Source: Purshia tridentata (lineage: Eukaryota > Streptophyta > Magnoliopsida > Rosales > Rosaceae). From it: a stretch of 64,000 nt of DNA. The notes under the pieces are model-generated. The model saw only the letters and a list, made by a program, of their open reading frames with translations, searched no databases and was not told the origin of the DNA. Both the position numbers and the translations under genes were made by a program. Positions 1 through 11,394 of the stretch are shown here, in pieces. The first letter of the stretch is position 1, and the number at the start of each line of letters is the position of its first letter. The stretch is taken from assembly GCA_003254885.1 (NCBI GenBank), contig QANT01001562.1, positions 1-64,000 of the forward strand. Reading direction: 5' to 3'.

Positions 1-9
1 ATATATAGG

Positions 10-194
10 TACATTTCAATTGTACCAATATCTGGATTGATATATATATATATTCGAGCTGCTTCATTTCCTGAGTTTTGAGGGTAAATCCCATTTTTTC
101 ACCTCATCACCTCCGCCCAAAATCCCAGAGCTAAACCATAATATAAAAGCCGACAAACCAGAGCCGATCGATTGACTAGTACAATTGAAATGTA
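10..194. repeat. short inverted repeat at the window edge
   Basis: A 16-bp arm at 10-25 (TACATTTCAATTGTAC) returns as its exact reverse complement at 179-194. The arms enclose about 150 bp with no coding sequence. This could be a very small foldback or MITE-like element, or a chance AT-rich palindrome, since the arm is itself close to self-complementary (GTACaATTGaaatGTAC type). No target-site duplication is evident. Confidence 0.4.
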
Positions 195-1404
195 TTTACA
201 AATCAAAGTCAGTTATTCATTTGGTACAGTTAAATTCTATAATTAATTATAGGATAATATGATAATATTAAATAGGAAATATAATATAATATTATAATAT
301 TAAAGTAATATACAATTAGAATAATATTATGATAATATTAATATTTACATATAATTAATTTTAGGATAATATTACACATTTTTTAGATTAAAAACATCTG
401 GATAATATTTTTAGACCTTAGTCAAAAATAAAAAGGTATTAAGGTATTAGTCTAACAGAGGAGAAAAAATTGGACCAACCTATAAATCACTCTTAATTCT
501 AATCCTTACTTCAACCATTCTCACTATGTGGGCTAAATCCCAAGAGTGTTTTTTTTNTTTTTTTCAAGTAATAAATGGTCTTTCAATATAAGACTAAATT
601 TATAAGTTCACCAAATAAAAAGAGAGGAATATGTATTCAGCAGACATCTTCGTTTTATTATCTATTTTTTTATTGGATAAATTTTAACAAAATAACTCTA
701 ATTATATCACTATTTTCAGTTGAGAATTATTATTTACTTTGTAACGATTTGTTTCAAACAACGATTATTTTAGTTGAAAAAGAGATATATAAAATTTAGA
801 AAGAGAGAAAGAAATAAAGAAAAACTGAAAGAGATGCAGCAGATGAAAGGGGAAGGCTGCCGTCGTCATCGGGGGAGTGAATTCTACAACCCTACTCCCT
901 ATTTTTTTCTTTTAAAATTTATTTTTATTTTGCTTTTACAATTGTTTAATTATTTTTAATTTTTTGCAATTATTTAATTTTATTAAATTTTAATTAGTTT
1001 TTGGATTATTAAACATTTTTATTTTTAATTAATATTATATTTAATTAAACCAAAGTAAAAACGAGATAAGAAAAAAAAAAAAGGTATAGTTGAAGTATTT
1101 TTACTAAAATATTTACATCCGACTTTCCGATTTGGATTCAGAAAACCGTGGGCAGGTTCAAGCGACCTCAAGGTAGTCGATCATGGCTTCTGCGACATTG
1201 AATGACCAAAACACCCACGATCAGAAACAAGAAAAGCTATAACACCCTTGCCATTCCAGTCCAAAGTAAGCCCCAATATATACCCCTTGAGAAAAAAACT
1301 GAAAAACGAGCATCTCTCTGATTTCCATTTTCATATTCCAGATAAAAACGAAAGCAGCAAACTTGTACAAACCACGCCAATCGGCGATCCAAAAGGAGAA
1401 AACT
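195..1404. other. AT-rich upstream region of the J-domain gene
   Basis: From about 239 to 425 the DNA is low-complexity, built from repeated ATAATATTA words. A longer word (ATAATTAATTNTAGGATAATATT type) occurs near 239 and again near 350, suggesting an old direct duplication of about 110 bp. A poly-T run holds a single N at 557. About 1100-1404 is less AT-rich and should contain the promoter and 5' leader of the downstream gene. No believable gene is seen; the small ORFs here have poor start contexts and no recognisable domain. Confidence 0.6.
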
Positions 1405-2376
1405 ATGGATCCAAACAGAGCGGAAGCTGAGCGGCTACTAGGAATTGCCGAGAAGCTTCTACACAGCCGAGATCTGAGCAGCTCGCGCGACTTTGCGATT
1501 CTCGCGCAGGAGACGGAGCCGCTCCTGGACGGCTCGGATCAGATTCTGGCCGTCGCCGACGTCCTCCTTGCCGCCGATAAGCGCATAAACAACCACCACG
1601 ACTGGTACGCGATCCTCCAGGTCGATCGCCGATCCGACGACCAGGATCTCATCAAGAAGTCGTATCGACGGCTGGCGCTGCTCCTCCACCCGGACAAGAA
1701 CAAGTACGCCTTCGCCGAGCACGCGTTCAAGCTAGTCGCCGACGCCTGGGCCGTGCTCTCCGACCCGGCCAAGAAGCAGCTCTACGACAACGAGTTGAGT
1801 CTCTTCAGCCGAGTCGACCTCAGCGCGTCTAATTCGAACAAGCTCCCGGTGCGGCGGAGTAGAGGGGGTCAAAACGATGTCGATACGAACGAGGATGAGC
1901 CTCAGGCTCCAAGTCAGCAGCAACAGAGGACGAGATTGTCGAGCTTCTGGACGGCGTGTCCGTACTGTTATGTACTCTACGAGTATCCTAGGGTTTACGA
2001 GAATTGCTGCTTGAGGTGTCAGACTTGTAAGCGAGGGTTTGAAGCAGTTTCAGTTCCGAATTTGCCGCCGTTGGTGCAAGGCGAGGACGCCTACTACTGT
2101 TGCTGGGCGTTTTTTCCGATGGGTTTTGTGGGCGGGAGCTCCGCCGGTGGAGGAGGGAAGGGTAAGGCCGCCGCGGCGTCTGCATTTCCCAATTGGATGC
2201 CGCCCATTTTCTCGACGTCGTCTCCGCAGAATAAAACCCCTGTGGCTGCTGCTACGGCGGCGAGGGCGGATGGGGAGGCCAATCGCCGGACCGGTGGAAT
2301 GGTGGGTAATTCAGGTGGGAACCCGGGTTTGGGGACTACTCCGAAGAAGAGGGGACGGCCTCGGAAGGTTACTTAG
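1405..2376 (+). CDS. J-domain (DnaJ/HSP40) protein with Cys-rich segment and C-terminal AT-hook
   Basis: Intronless gene for 323 residues. Seen: a helical N-terminus of the kind plant J-proteins carry (residues 1-60), a J domain at about 66-130 with the HPD signature at 95-97, a low-complexity Gln stretch (168-174), a Cys-rich segment with CPYC (185-188) and CCLRCQTC (201-208) that could bind zinc, a Gly/Ala-rich linker, and a Lys/Arg AT-hook KKRGRPRK at 314-321 just before the stop. Family knowledge: the HPD loop stimulates Hsp70 ATPase, and plant proteins of this layout are probably nuclear co-chaperones. The AT-hook suggests DNA contact (inference). The start at 1405 was chosen because the N-terminus MDPNRAEAERLL matches the family; an in-frame ATG at 1363 would add 14 unconserved residues. 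The gene is GC-rich compared with its flanks. Confidence 0.92.
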   Translation: MDPNRAEAERLLGIAEKLLHSRDLSSSRDFAILAQETEPLLDGSDQILAVADVLLAADKRINNHHDWYAILQVDRRSDDQDLIKKSYRRLALLLHPDKNKYAFAEHAFKLVADAWAVLSDPAKKQLYDNELSLFSRVDLSASNSNKLPVRRSRGGQNDVDTNEDEPQAPSQQQQRTRLSSFWTACPYCYVLYEYPRVYENCCLRCQTCKRGFEAVSVPNLPPLVQGEDAYYCCWAFFPMGFVGGSSAGGGGKGKAAAASAFPNWMPPIFSTSSPQNKTPVAAATAARADGEANRRTGGMVGNSGGNPGLGTTPKKRGRPRKVT

Positions 2377-3219
2377 CTTGGCGGTTTAGAGTAGAAGAGG
2401 AAAATCCATTTTGTAAGGGAATGCATTTGATTTTGGAGACTAAGGAAGGTACTCTTACAGTTTTACTTTTGTTGTTGCTCTTGTATTTGTTTTACAATGT
2501 AATTGTTGCTTGTAGATGTTTTAATATTTTCTTCTTCTAAGTTATTAAACTGACTGCATTTTTTGATTTTGTAATTGAAATGTAATCCCTTGTGTAGTCA
2601 AATGCCATGTCATTGAGCTTTTCAACCATTCTTTGGAGCCTTTTGTTCTGTCTTTATATTGAATGTTCAATTGTTCATGTACATTCTGTGGGAGTCTTTG
2701 TGATTAATTTCAGAAAAAAAGGTCTATAAGCTGATTAGTTGAATAATCTTAGGTGTAGTTGAAACAGCAAGTTTTTGTGATTTTGTATTGAAGAAACAAT
2801 TTGTAATTGTGTACTTTTTCTATGGTAGTTGCTGTGTAATATGTAATATGTGAAAGAATGCAGAAGTTGACAGACAAAGAAGAAGACTAAAACTAATATA
2901 ACATAGACTAAAGAGCAGAGAGTAGAGACTCAATGAGTTATTAGTATTCAATGTGCAAAATACAAGAATAGTACTGCTTAAAATATAACTGACTGATGAT
3001 TCTCACCAGCCTAAGTAATTAACAACTATTATGAGTGTCAGGAGCTGTTTTTGTTGCAGCTGCTGAAGTATACTGGTTAAACAAAATGTAGCATTGTTGT
3101 ATGGGAGCATTCCATACAGTGATTAGTAAGTTTAGTTTGACTTTGAGCTAGGCTTAAAAGGAAGAATATGTAGAGTGTTTTTTAACTTAAAAAAGAATAT
3201 GGGTAAGGGAAAATTTTTT
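2377..3219. other. 3' UTR of the J-domain gene and intergenic DNA
   Basis: The first few hundred bases are T-rich and read like a 3' UTR and polyadenylation region. The remainder up to the hAT-like element has no ORF or repeat that I can support. Confidence 0.5.
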
Positions 3220-3744
3220 TAGGGGTGGGCATCAACCCGCCCGCCCCCACTTACCGCCCAAGCCGTCACTTGTTTAGTCTTCACCGGATCAATCCAATAG
3301 TCGACGGCTCAGATTCTGGTTTCCTCCTTCATTGCCCATCACTACCTATTTAACCGATTATGAAATATAGGAAATATGATAGATGTCTTTTACAAGAGTC
3401 AAGAGCTAATCCGTCACTTTCCTCACTTATGTTATTTAAGAAACATTATTTTCATACTTTGGAGAGAAGATGAGTCCTTTTTTATGAGTGAAATGGGGGT
3501 CATTAACATCATCTTAAGTATATACATAAATAATTTGCTTCAATTTTAGGAGGTTAGCATGCATATAAACTCATTCTCACCCTCTTTAATTTCCACTATA
3601 CCTAAATGGCCCATCCACCACCGACCCGCTCCAACCCGCTCCCCGATTAACTTGCAACCGCCTGCAACCGCCTTGCCCATTGACTATACGGGTGGTGGCG
3701 GGTTGAGCTCCCACCCGACCCATCCCGCCCTGCACCCACCCCTA
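3220..3744. mobile_element. non-autonomous hAT-type MITE
   Basis: About 525 bp bounded by terminal inverted repeats: TAGGGGTGGGCATC at the left, and on the right the reverse complement reads TAGGGGTGGGTGCAGG, so 10 bp are perfect. The 8 bp outside each end are AATTTTTT (3212-3219) and GATTTTTT (3745-3752), a 7-of-8 match as expected for the 8-bp duplication of hAT transposases. The interior is rich in CAACCCGCC/GGCGGGTTG words in both orientations. It contains no transposase. TAGGGGTG ends are typical of hAT elements (family knowledge). Confidence 0.75.
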
Positions 3745-5569
3745 GATTTTTTCATACTAATTCCAATATTTTCTTTCTTCAAGTTAGAAGTTTAGTTTTT
3801 GAATAAATATGAATTTAGGGAAAAGATTGGAGTGTATAATTGGTGCGTGAATAGTCTTTGTTTGTTGCATTTGAAGTAATTCTGATTTGTTGATCCATCC
3901 GCAGATGGGAATATGGGGGGTGAAGTAAAGCAGGGATGGTCGATTTTCTTCTATGATGGGAAGTCAATACTTTTACATTTTGTAAGCCAAGAAAGAGTTA
4001 GAAGTCGATTAATTTTCTCCTATGATGGTACCACCTCAGAGAAAAAATCTGGTTATATGTTACAACTTACAACTAATTTTTCATTTTTGCATTTCATCTT
4101 AATTACAACTTTTCCTTACAAACAATTCTTTTACATATCCTTATATATATACACGATAAGTAAGGGTATAATTGAAATTGAATAATTTGTTCATATTTGT
4201 ACACAAACTAAGCATTTGACTGAAAAAAAAAATAAAAAGATATTCTTATTACTTCTCCGGCATTATCAATTGTCAAATGCAATGGGAACATATTTCTCAA
4301 ATTTTGTATTATACGAACTAAATAAGACCTTAAAGTGAAGAAGGTAGTACCGGCTAAAAAAAAGAGAAGAGGCTAAGGCCGGTAAGGAACATCTCAAATT
4401 TACAGAAAACAACCAAAGAGGAGCCCAACCTCAAAATCAAAACGTATAGAGAGAGAGGGTTAAAACTGGTAATAAATAAATAATAAAAAATTGGAAAACG
4501 TCAAAAAGTAGCGGCGCCTTAACTGAAGCAGAGTTGAGGCTGAGGTGAAGTGAAGTGAATTGAAATCTGACTGACTGGGTTCCTCATTCCAACTTCCACG
4601 ACACTGGACTCACTGCTTTCTCATTCCAACTTTTAAGACTTGTATAATTAATAAATTAACTCGTAAATCGTAATATAATTAATAATGTATTATTAATATT
4701 ATCGGACAAATAAGTCAGTTATGTGGCTGAGAATCATTATATTTGTGACCGTTTATCAGTTAAATTGCACCAAATAATTTTTGTACCCATCCAATCCGCT
4801 TCAAAACTCTAAACCATTTCTTTTTTCTTCTTCTTCATTGTCATTGGTCTTTCTTCACCACAAGCTTCTGGACCAGTGGCCCAATCTCTCTAATTTGCTT
4901 CTACTTGGACAGTGGGACAGTGACACCATCTCCCTCTCTCTGTTTCAGTCTCTGCGCTGTTGAAACGTAAGTATCCAAAATCCCCGCTTGCGGGTCTGAG
5001 TTGTGCTGTTTGCTTTCTAAGTAAATGTAGAAGAAACAGAGATCAAAGTTTGAGCTTTTAAAATTGGGTTTCAAATTTGAAAATGTGGTGTAAAATGTTC
5101 ATAGAACTAACTACTTACGTTAAAGTCATCTAATTAGAATGGTTGTTTCTCTTTGGTCAAAAAAAAAAAGAATGGTTGTTTCTAGTTTCTACCTAATGTT
5201 TTGATTAGGGGTAAGGAAATGGACAGTTACTTGTTTTACATGATGTTTTTATTAAGGGGTAACAGGGTAACAACTCAAAAGTAGATGAGCAACATAGACA
5301 AGGCAAAAAATAATAATATCAAATTTCTATTCAAAAAATGGTGATTTGAGCTCTTAGGGACAGAGAGGCTGAGCTGAGTTGAGTCTTCATTGAAAAGGAA
5401 AAGAGAGAGAGTGTGCCAGAATTATATGAGAATCAGATGTTTGTTTCATTTGTGCAATTTAGTTATCTGTAGAGGTTTGCAATGCAAGAAAGGTATTTGT
5501 TTTCATTATCAACTCCAAAGGCAGGCAATGAAAAGCAAACGTCTTGAAATTGGGAAAAATCATGTTAAA
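3745..5569. other. intergenic DNA and 5' leader of the PWWP gene
   Basis: About 3750-4500 is AT-rich with no gene seen. About 4780-4970 looks like a pyrimidine-rich first exon of the downstream gene, ending in a good donor (GAAAC|GTAAGT at about 4970). That would make a leader intron to about 5345. The word CTCATTCCAACTT occurs twice (near 4582 and 4620). Bases 5390-5569 are open in frame with the PWWP ORF and may be leader or an N-terminal extension. Confidence 0.5.
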
Positions 5570-7639
5570 ATGGAAGGGGAGGTCAAGGTTGCAGATATGA
5601 TATGGGTAAAGATTCCTGGAGGCTCATGGTGGCCTGCTCAGGTATTTGGAATGCTGTATTTGCTGGTTCATATGACATTCTTAATTAAGCTTTTCAATTG
5701 CATCTAATACCCACCAGATTTTATCTAATTTTCAGTTGGGTGTGACAAATGATCCATGTCTTTATTGCTTGCTTATTTGGTAGGTTGTTGATGACAGTGC
5801 TGTAAGTGGGAACAACAAGCCAAGTAAAAGGCCAGCAGGGTTAGTTCTTGTTCGGATTTATGGAAGCTATAAATAGTAAGTGCTTTTGTCCTGGTCAGGT
5901 TTTTTGTTTTCATTTTTATTTTGATTATATTTAACTTTTTATTGTATTTTCTTGCAGCTTGTATGTGGACCCTCTAAAATGTCGTTCTGATTTCGACCTA
6001 GTATGTCTTGAATGCGTTCTAGAATCTCCTTGAACTCTGCCTATGTATTTGCAAACTAGTTTTCACCAGATTCTGATAACTATGCTTTATGCCTAATCAA
6101 ATTGATTGAATTATTGAACTTTCAGATACTCAAGCAGAATAATGGTTGTTATAGGGAACTATTTTTAAAATCTCTGGAGCAGGTAACTATTTGTTCCTTG
6201 ATAATTGCTCCTCTTAACTTGGAGTTGATGATTTCTCGTTTATCATTTAAATATGGGTACAGGTTGTTTCTTGCTCAAAATTTGGTAGATCAAAAAACAA
6301 AGGTTCCAAGTCTAAAGGTTAGCTAACTCAAAATCCTTGTCAACTGTATTGTCATTATTAGTTGTTCAAACAGAAATTTGATTATTATCTGAGATTCTGA
6401 GTTAAAAGGTTTTACGTATCAAAATTGATGGATGTCTTGAGAGTTTACAGCTGAATGTTAAAACTTATAAGATATATTATCTAGACAAACAACATCAGAA
6501 GAGGGAAAGGGTTTATGCTCTAATAACCTATTTTTTAAAGCACTATACAAAAAAAAAAAAAAGGGCAATGCCTGAATGGGTGGTCAACAGAATGAACTTG
6601 CCTGGATGCAGAACCTATGTTAATTCTTATCTTCTAAAGAGGATATGATAATATATTTATAATAATGTGAAATTGATGTTTATTTTCTTTGATTACATCT
6701 TAGAAATAAAATTGGAAGGATGCAAAGAACATGGTTAGATCTATACTGCTGCTTGAGAACAGGCAGATGCTATTTCATTCTTGATTAAATAATGAGGTTT
6801 CCATGTCCAATACACCCTGTTTGTGTGAGCAGAGGTCATAGCTCAAGTTATTGCAGCAATTTACTATTTTTGTTTACTGAAATTAACATGTTATTACCTA
6901 AAAGGAAAATGCTCTAATCTTTTTCTTACAAATTTACTGGTCAAAATGTTGGGCAGTTGGTGCTTCTAATCAAGAAACAGATGCCACAAACTTGGTAAGT
7001 TTTGAATTTTTAATCATCCTCATTCTGTAATTTACTTTTTCTTAATGTCATAGATGGAAACCTGGTAGCAGGCTGCTGATACTCAGGAAAATATAAGCAG
7101 AAATGTTAAGACTATCATATCGGAAACCTTTCAGAACAATAACCAATGAAACATTGTTCTAAGCATATTAACTCAATAAAAATTGGATTTTCTGTAAGTT
7201 CTTTTAGGTGGTCTATGTACTACTGCTTATACTCATGGATTTCATTGTCATGCATTCATATTGTCCATATATAAATCTGCTTTAGGCAAGGAGGACTTCT
7301 CCAAGAAGACCGCGAAATGTCATTACACCACAAACAAAGGTGGATAATAAAAATGTAAAAATGAGTAGAGCTGAAGAAACAAACAGCAAAGCTTCCAAGC
7401 GAGTTGGGAGGAAACCAAATATGCCAATTGCCACAGAGGAAGTAGCAAAAAGGAAATCCTCTAGGGAAGATGGCTTGCAAAAGAAACTTAAACGAAATAG
7501 CTTAAGTGATCAGGCACAAGTGTTGTCAAAGTCCCAAGAAGTGAGTGCAAGAAGATTGAGAGTGATGCAAAATCTTGGCTTGATTGCTCCTTCTGGATCT
7601 CCATATATACAACAAAAATGGGCACATTTGAGTCTCTGA
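5570..7639 (+). CDS. small PWWP-domain protein
   Basis: Seven coding exons inferred: 5570-5641, 5784-5875, 5958-6000, 6126-6182, 6263-6317, 6957-6994, 7286-7639. All junctions are GT-AG and keep frame, giving 236 residues. The PWWP domain is residues 1-80, with the signature at about 17-24 (GGSWWPAQ) followed by the beta-barrel (GLVLVRIYGSYKYLYVDP). The C-terminal half is basic and unstructured (RRTSPRRPR, KKLKRNS) and closes with a short block (RRLRVMQNLGLIAPSGSP) that I recall from related plant PWWP/Tudor proteins. Family knowledge: PWWP domains read methylated histone H3 and DNA, so a nuclear chromatin role is likely. In-frame ATGs at 5528 and 5390 would add 14 or 60 residues. I prefer 5570 because the domain begins right after it. 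A 3' UTR intron may run from about 7646 to 7730. Confidence 0.8.
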
Positions 7640-9773
7640 CTTACGGTATAACATTCTTGTTGTTTGTTATGGTAACTATCATCCATTGCAAATGTTAAGT
7701 TTTCATCCTTTGTTTTTTATGTCTTCGCAGCTATCATAGTATTGTACCATGTAGAGAATTTATTCAAATTTGGCGCAAGCAAGAATCATTCAGACTCAAC
7801 TTTGTTCCCAGACTGGTGCTAGCTGCTGAGTTTTGATGCAAGAGTTAAATAGTTGATGCATAGGTTTGTGCTTTTAGACCACCTGACAAAGTAAGCTTAA
7901 TTATTCTCATCTGGTGCGTTTTTGCTCTTGGCTTTTGTTTTTCGGGTGGGTGCAAAGTCTGGTGAGCTATGCTCAACTTATTTTTGAGTCCATTTTGATC
8001 AAGTATTTGAAAGTATTCGGAAGTTTTAGAATGATGAGATTTGAAAGTGTTGGATTCCCAAATGTTCAGCAAACCTATTTAGTACGATTAGATTTAAATA
8101 TGAAGTTAGTAATTTTCCGATTAGATGCAGAAATATAACTATGTTTAATTTTAAAAACATATATTATTAGGGGTTTGTCCATTTTAGTTATTTTGTAAAG
8201 GGGTATCATTAATAACAATTGTTAAAACTTGGGTGCATTGATCAAATTTATGGGTTTCATATGGAATTTTCTTGAACTAGCATCCTTGATGTGCAACACG
8301 ATTTAACATTTCCTTCCCCCAAGTGTTCAGAAATAAGAAATCAATGGTGAACTAGGCTTGGCTCGCAGGTATAAGCTATTGTTAGGCTTAGTAAGAAATC
8401 CAATAACATCTTGGGCTCTTTTTGGATTGTAAGATTGGAAGCAGCCAAGTACAAATTGGCCGAGGCCTATTGACACCTAACAAATCTTTTAATAAACAGT
8501 GGGTATTTGTTTGCTTATCAGTTATCACCCAATTCCATTTGTTGACGAAAAAAACAAGAAGAATATCTATTTTTTTATTTTTAAACTCTAAAGAAAACTA
8601 TAAAGAAGAAGAAGAAGATGGAATTGGGTAGCTGGGAGAAAGAGGAGAGGAGAAGAAGAGAAGAAGCTAGAAGCTGAGCTATTGGAGTAGATTGGGCCAA
8701 AACCTGTGTTTTCTCTTCAGAAATGACCTGGGTTATAGCCCATGTCAGCACTCTTGCAGGATTGGCTTGACTTGGCTTGTCATCAGTAGATACTAAGAGA
8801 ATGGGGTTGAAGCAAAGGCCATTTGGGGTGGTGGTCCAAGCTTGCAGTAGAAAGTCAGAAGCAAAGGCATGCAATATGCATGCATGGCATGGTCTGAAAT
8901 GGTAGGTGGGAATCGCCAACAGAATACATATCTCAGAATCAGACCCAGCAAGCAAGCTATATATAGGTAGCTAATTGATATATGGACCATATATATATGT
9001 TATGTGCATCAGGGTAGTTTGGCTTATTGTATTGTAGAAACATGCCAATTGCAGTATGGAAATGTCATGTTCATTATGATCGATATTTTACTGTTTGTGG
9101 CCATTAGCCAACCCCAACAGTACCCTTCTGAAATCTGAACTCACCTCTTGCTGTGTCGACTGTATCCTACTGCCATTGGATGTTGATCTTACCTTTCTCA
9201 TTGTCTCCATGCCTTAACTTGTAGGTCCACCCAAAATCCTCATATAAATTATTATTATTACTATAATCAAATGACTATAAATCTTTATTATTAATTGCTA
9301 CTTTTTATTTAAAACTTGATGTGTTTCTAGTGACATAGTAGTACTAATAGGTCCTCTATAAACTGGGTTCGCTGTGTGTGTGTGTGTGTGTGTAGTAGAC
9401 TTTAGGAGTCAGGACAATGCATTTGGCCCGTAGAGAAGGTAAAAACCTGAGGCGTAAGAGGTTGTCGGGTAATGATCGCCTTTATCGCCGCCGTTAAAAG
9501 TAGATTATAGTAATACTATACTAATGCCCTTGAAAATGACTGTGGCACTGCCACGTATCCCCTTTGAACAAATATTCCTTTGGTCCCTCTTCCTCTCACT
9601 CTTCCACTCCCTGCCTCGATTACCGTTTCACTTTTTTTATCTTATCACCAATTCACTGCTGCGGTAAATAAACAGAATCCACTCCTTCTCTCATGTTCAA
9701 ACCACCCGTCTGCTGCTAAGTACAGTCCACTGAGTAGTAAGTACACCCGACTCCTCACTCATCCCTATAACTC
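7640..9773. other. intergenic region with (TG) microsatellite
   Basis: It begins with the 3' UTR of the PWWP gene. No coding region is supported; a 124-codon reverse ORF near 8581-8955 lacks any domain and has biased composition. A (TG)10 tract lies at 9373-9393. From about 9540 to 9773 the sequence is C/T-rich, as expected for the bHLH gene promoter. Confidence 0.5.
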
Positions 9774-9782
9774 TATATATAA
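9774..9782 (+). promoter_or_regulatory. TATA box of the bHLH gene
   Basis: TATATATAA lies 43 bp before the bHLH start codon, which implies a very short 5' leader if it is used. Confidence 0.6.
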
Positions 9783-9824
9783 GTAAAAGCATTCTCAAAC
9801 ACGTTCACAAATTCATTTTAAAAA

Positions 9825-10564
9825 ATGCTCCCTTCCCGGAACCACTACTCGGTGGTCAACCAAATGGACGGTGCAAATTCCATCATCAGCTCCACCGCCA
9901 GATCAGCAGACAGTCACAAGGAAGCTGAGAGGAGACGCAGGCAGCGAATCAACGCCCACCTCTCCACCCTCCGTACTCTCCTCCCCAACACCACCAAAGT
10001 ACGTATGTATTAATTAATTAGTTAATGTAGGCTCGTGCATTCTCGTTAATTCGACTCAAATGCGAGGGTGTTATGGTATTTTTGGTGTAGACAGACAAGG
10101 CGTCGTTGTTAGCGGAGGTGGTTCAACACGTGAAGGAGCTGAGGAGGCAGGCTGCTGACTTGGCGCCGCGACAGGAGGTTCCGGGCGAGTCGGACGAGGC
10201 GACTCTGAGTTACTGCGGAGACGGCGAAGCGAAGCTGTTGAAGGTGACGGTGTGCTGCGAGGATAGACCGGGTTTGAACCGGGACTTGATCCAGGCGATC
10301 CGGTCGGTGCGGGCCAGAGCTGTTCGGGCCGAGATGATGACTGTGGGTGGGCGGACCAAGAATGTGGTTGTGTTGCAATGGGCTGGTGGAGGTGGTGGGA
10401 AGGAGGAGGAGGTTAGGGCCTTGAAGCGGGCTTTGAGGGCCGTGGTGGATAATCGGGCCGTCTCGGGTTCTGGGATGGGCCAGTTGCTGTCGGGAAGTAA
10501 GCGGGCTCGGGTTTATGGGTCGGTTTTTGAGGAGGAAGATGATATGATGACGGGTTTCTATTAA
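9825..10564 (+). CDS. bHLH transcription factor, TMO5/bHLH30-bHLH32-like group
   Basis: Two exons, 9825-9998 and 10091-10564, joined in phase 0 (intron of 92 bp), give 215 residues. The basic region (about 30-42) carries H31, E35 and R39 in the 5-9-13 spacing of E-box/G-box binders. The helix-loop-helix follows to about residue 80, with the loop LLPNTTKTDKASLLAEV characteristic of the bHLH30/32/106/107 relatives. A C-terminal ACT-like fold (about 105-160: KLLKVTVCCEDRPGL and VGGRTKNVVVLQW) should support dimerisation. It ends with a basic KRAR patch and an acidic tail. Family knowledge: TMO5-type members pair with LHW-type bHLHs in vascular divisions, while bHLH106/107 act in stress. Which role applies here cannot be told from sequence. 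Exon 2 is strikingly GC-rich. Confidence 0.9.
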
Positions 10565-11394
10565 ATAATACATGAGCAGTGCTTAGAAGTTAAAGTAAAA
10601 AGTTTTTTTATTTTGCATGAAAAACTTGTTAGAATTTTGAAGATTAAGCAAGTAGAAAAGCCAAAAAGCACTAAGCAATTTTGGTTGGAATCATAGAGTT
10701 GTGTATAGGATTTAGGAACCTGAATTATATGGACTAAAATGAGACAATGTAGGACTTTTTGTTGTAAACAATGAAATTGTTTGGGTGTAATTTGAAATTG
10801 TTTTCAAGTGAGGACAACTTATAATTCAATAATTGAACTTCTCTACCATTTAGGTAGACCTTAAATACTAGATTTTGAACCTAAAACGCTTAATCTTGAG
10901 TGACATCGAATTGTCAGATCATGAGCGTGTAAGAGATCATGTTGTATACAGTATATCTATAACTGAAGTAAAAGTGGAAGGAATCTCAATTTTCAAGGAA
11001 AAAGAGTTTGTAATTTTCATGATATTTTAGGTCCAAGTGGGCCCCACCTATTGCATGCTCCAAGTCTGGGATGACTACAGCTAGCTGGAAATGGATAAGA
11101 TGAATGCCTTTTTTATGTATTGTATAATTTGTATTAACGTTTCCATTGTACTATTAAAATAGACAAGCTTCTAATTGTGTCTTCAAGTTTATCTATTGGC
11201 ACGTTCCAAACCAAATGTGAAGGCGGGAACAGAGAGATGGTCTGGCCAATCCGTAAGTCTATCATCACAACCAACTTACCTGTAAATTTCAGAACTAAAA
11301 ATGATCATGATCCTCTTCCCATTAATCTTTGATTTCAGAGATTTGTTAATTCTTCTCCATTGCAGGCTCAAAAGCTCGCTGGATTATTCCAACA
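10565..11394. other. 3' UTR of bHLH gene and promoter/leader of carbonic anhydrase
   Basis: No gene is seen. A pyrimidine tract and acceptor near 11365 (CATTGCAG|GCTC) suggest that the carbonic anhydrase 5' leader contains an intron ending there, with the donor somewhere after about 11250. Confidence 0.45.

Noticed and set aside
3559-3795. 78-codon ORF inside the hAT-type element
   Set aside because: It runs through the right terminus of the MITE and out the other side; Pro-rich translation of repeat DNA.
8581-8955. 124-codon minus-strand ORF between the PWWP and bHLH genes
   Set aside because: No domain, a Phe/Ile-rich tail from a GAA-rich tract, and no splice or promoter context.
10109-10573. 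154-codon minus-strand ORF opposite the bHLH exon 2
   Set aside because: Antisense shadow of a GC-rich exon; composition is His/Leu/Pro-biased and no family is recognised.
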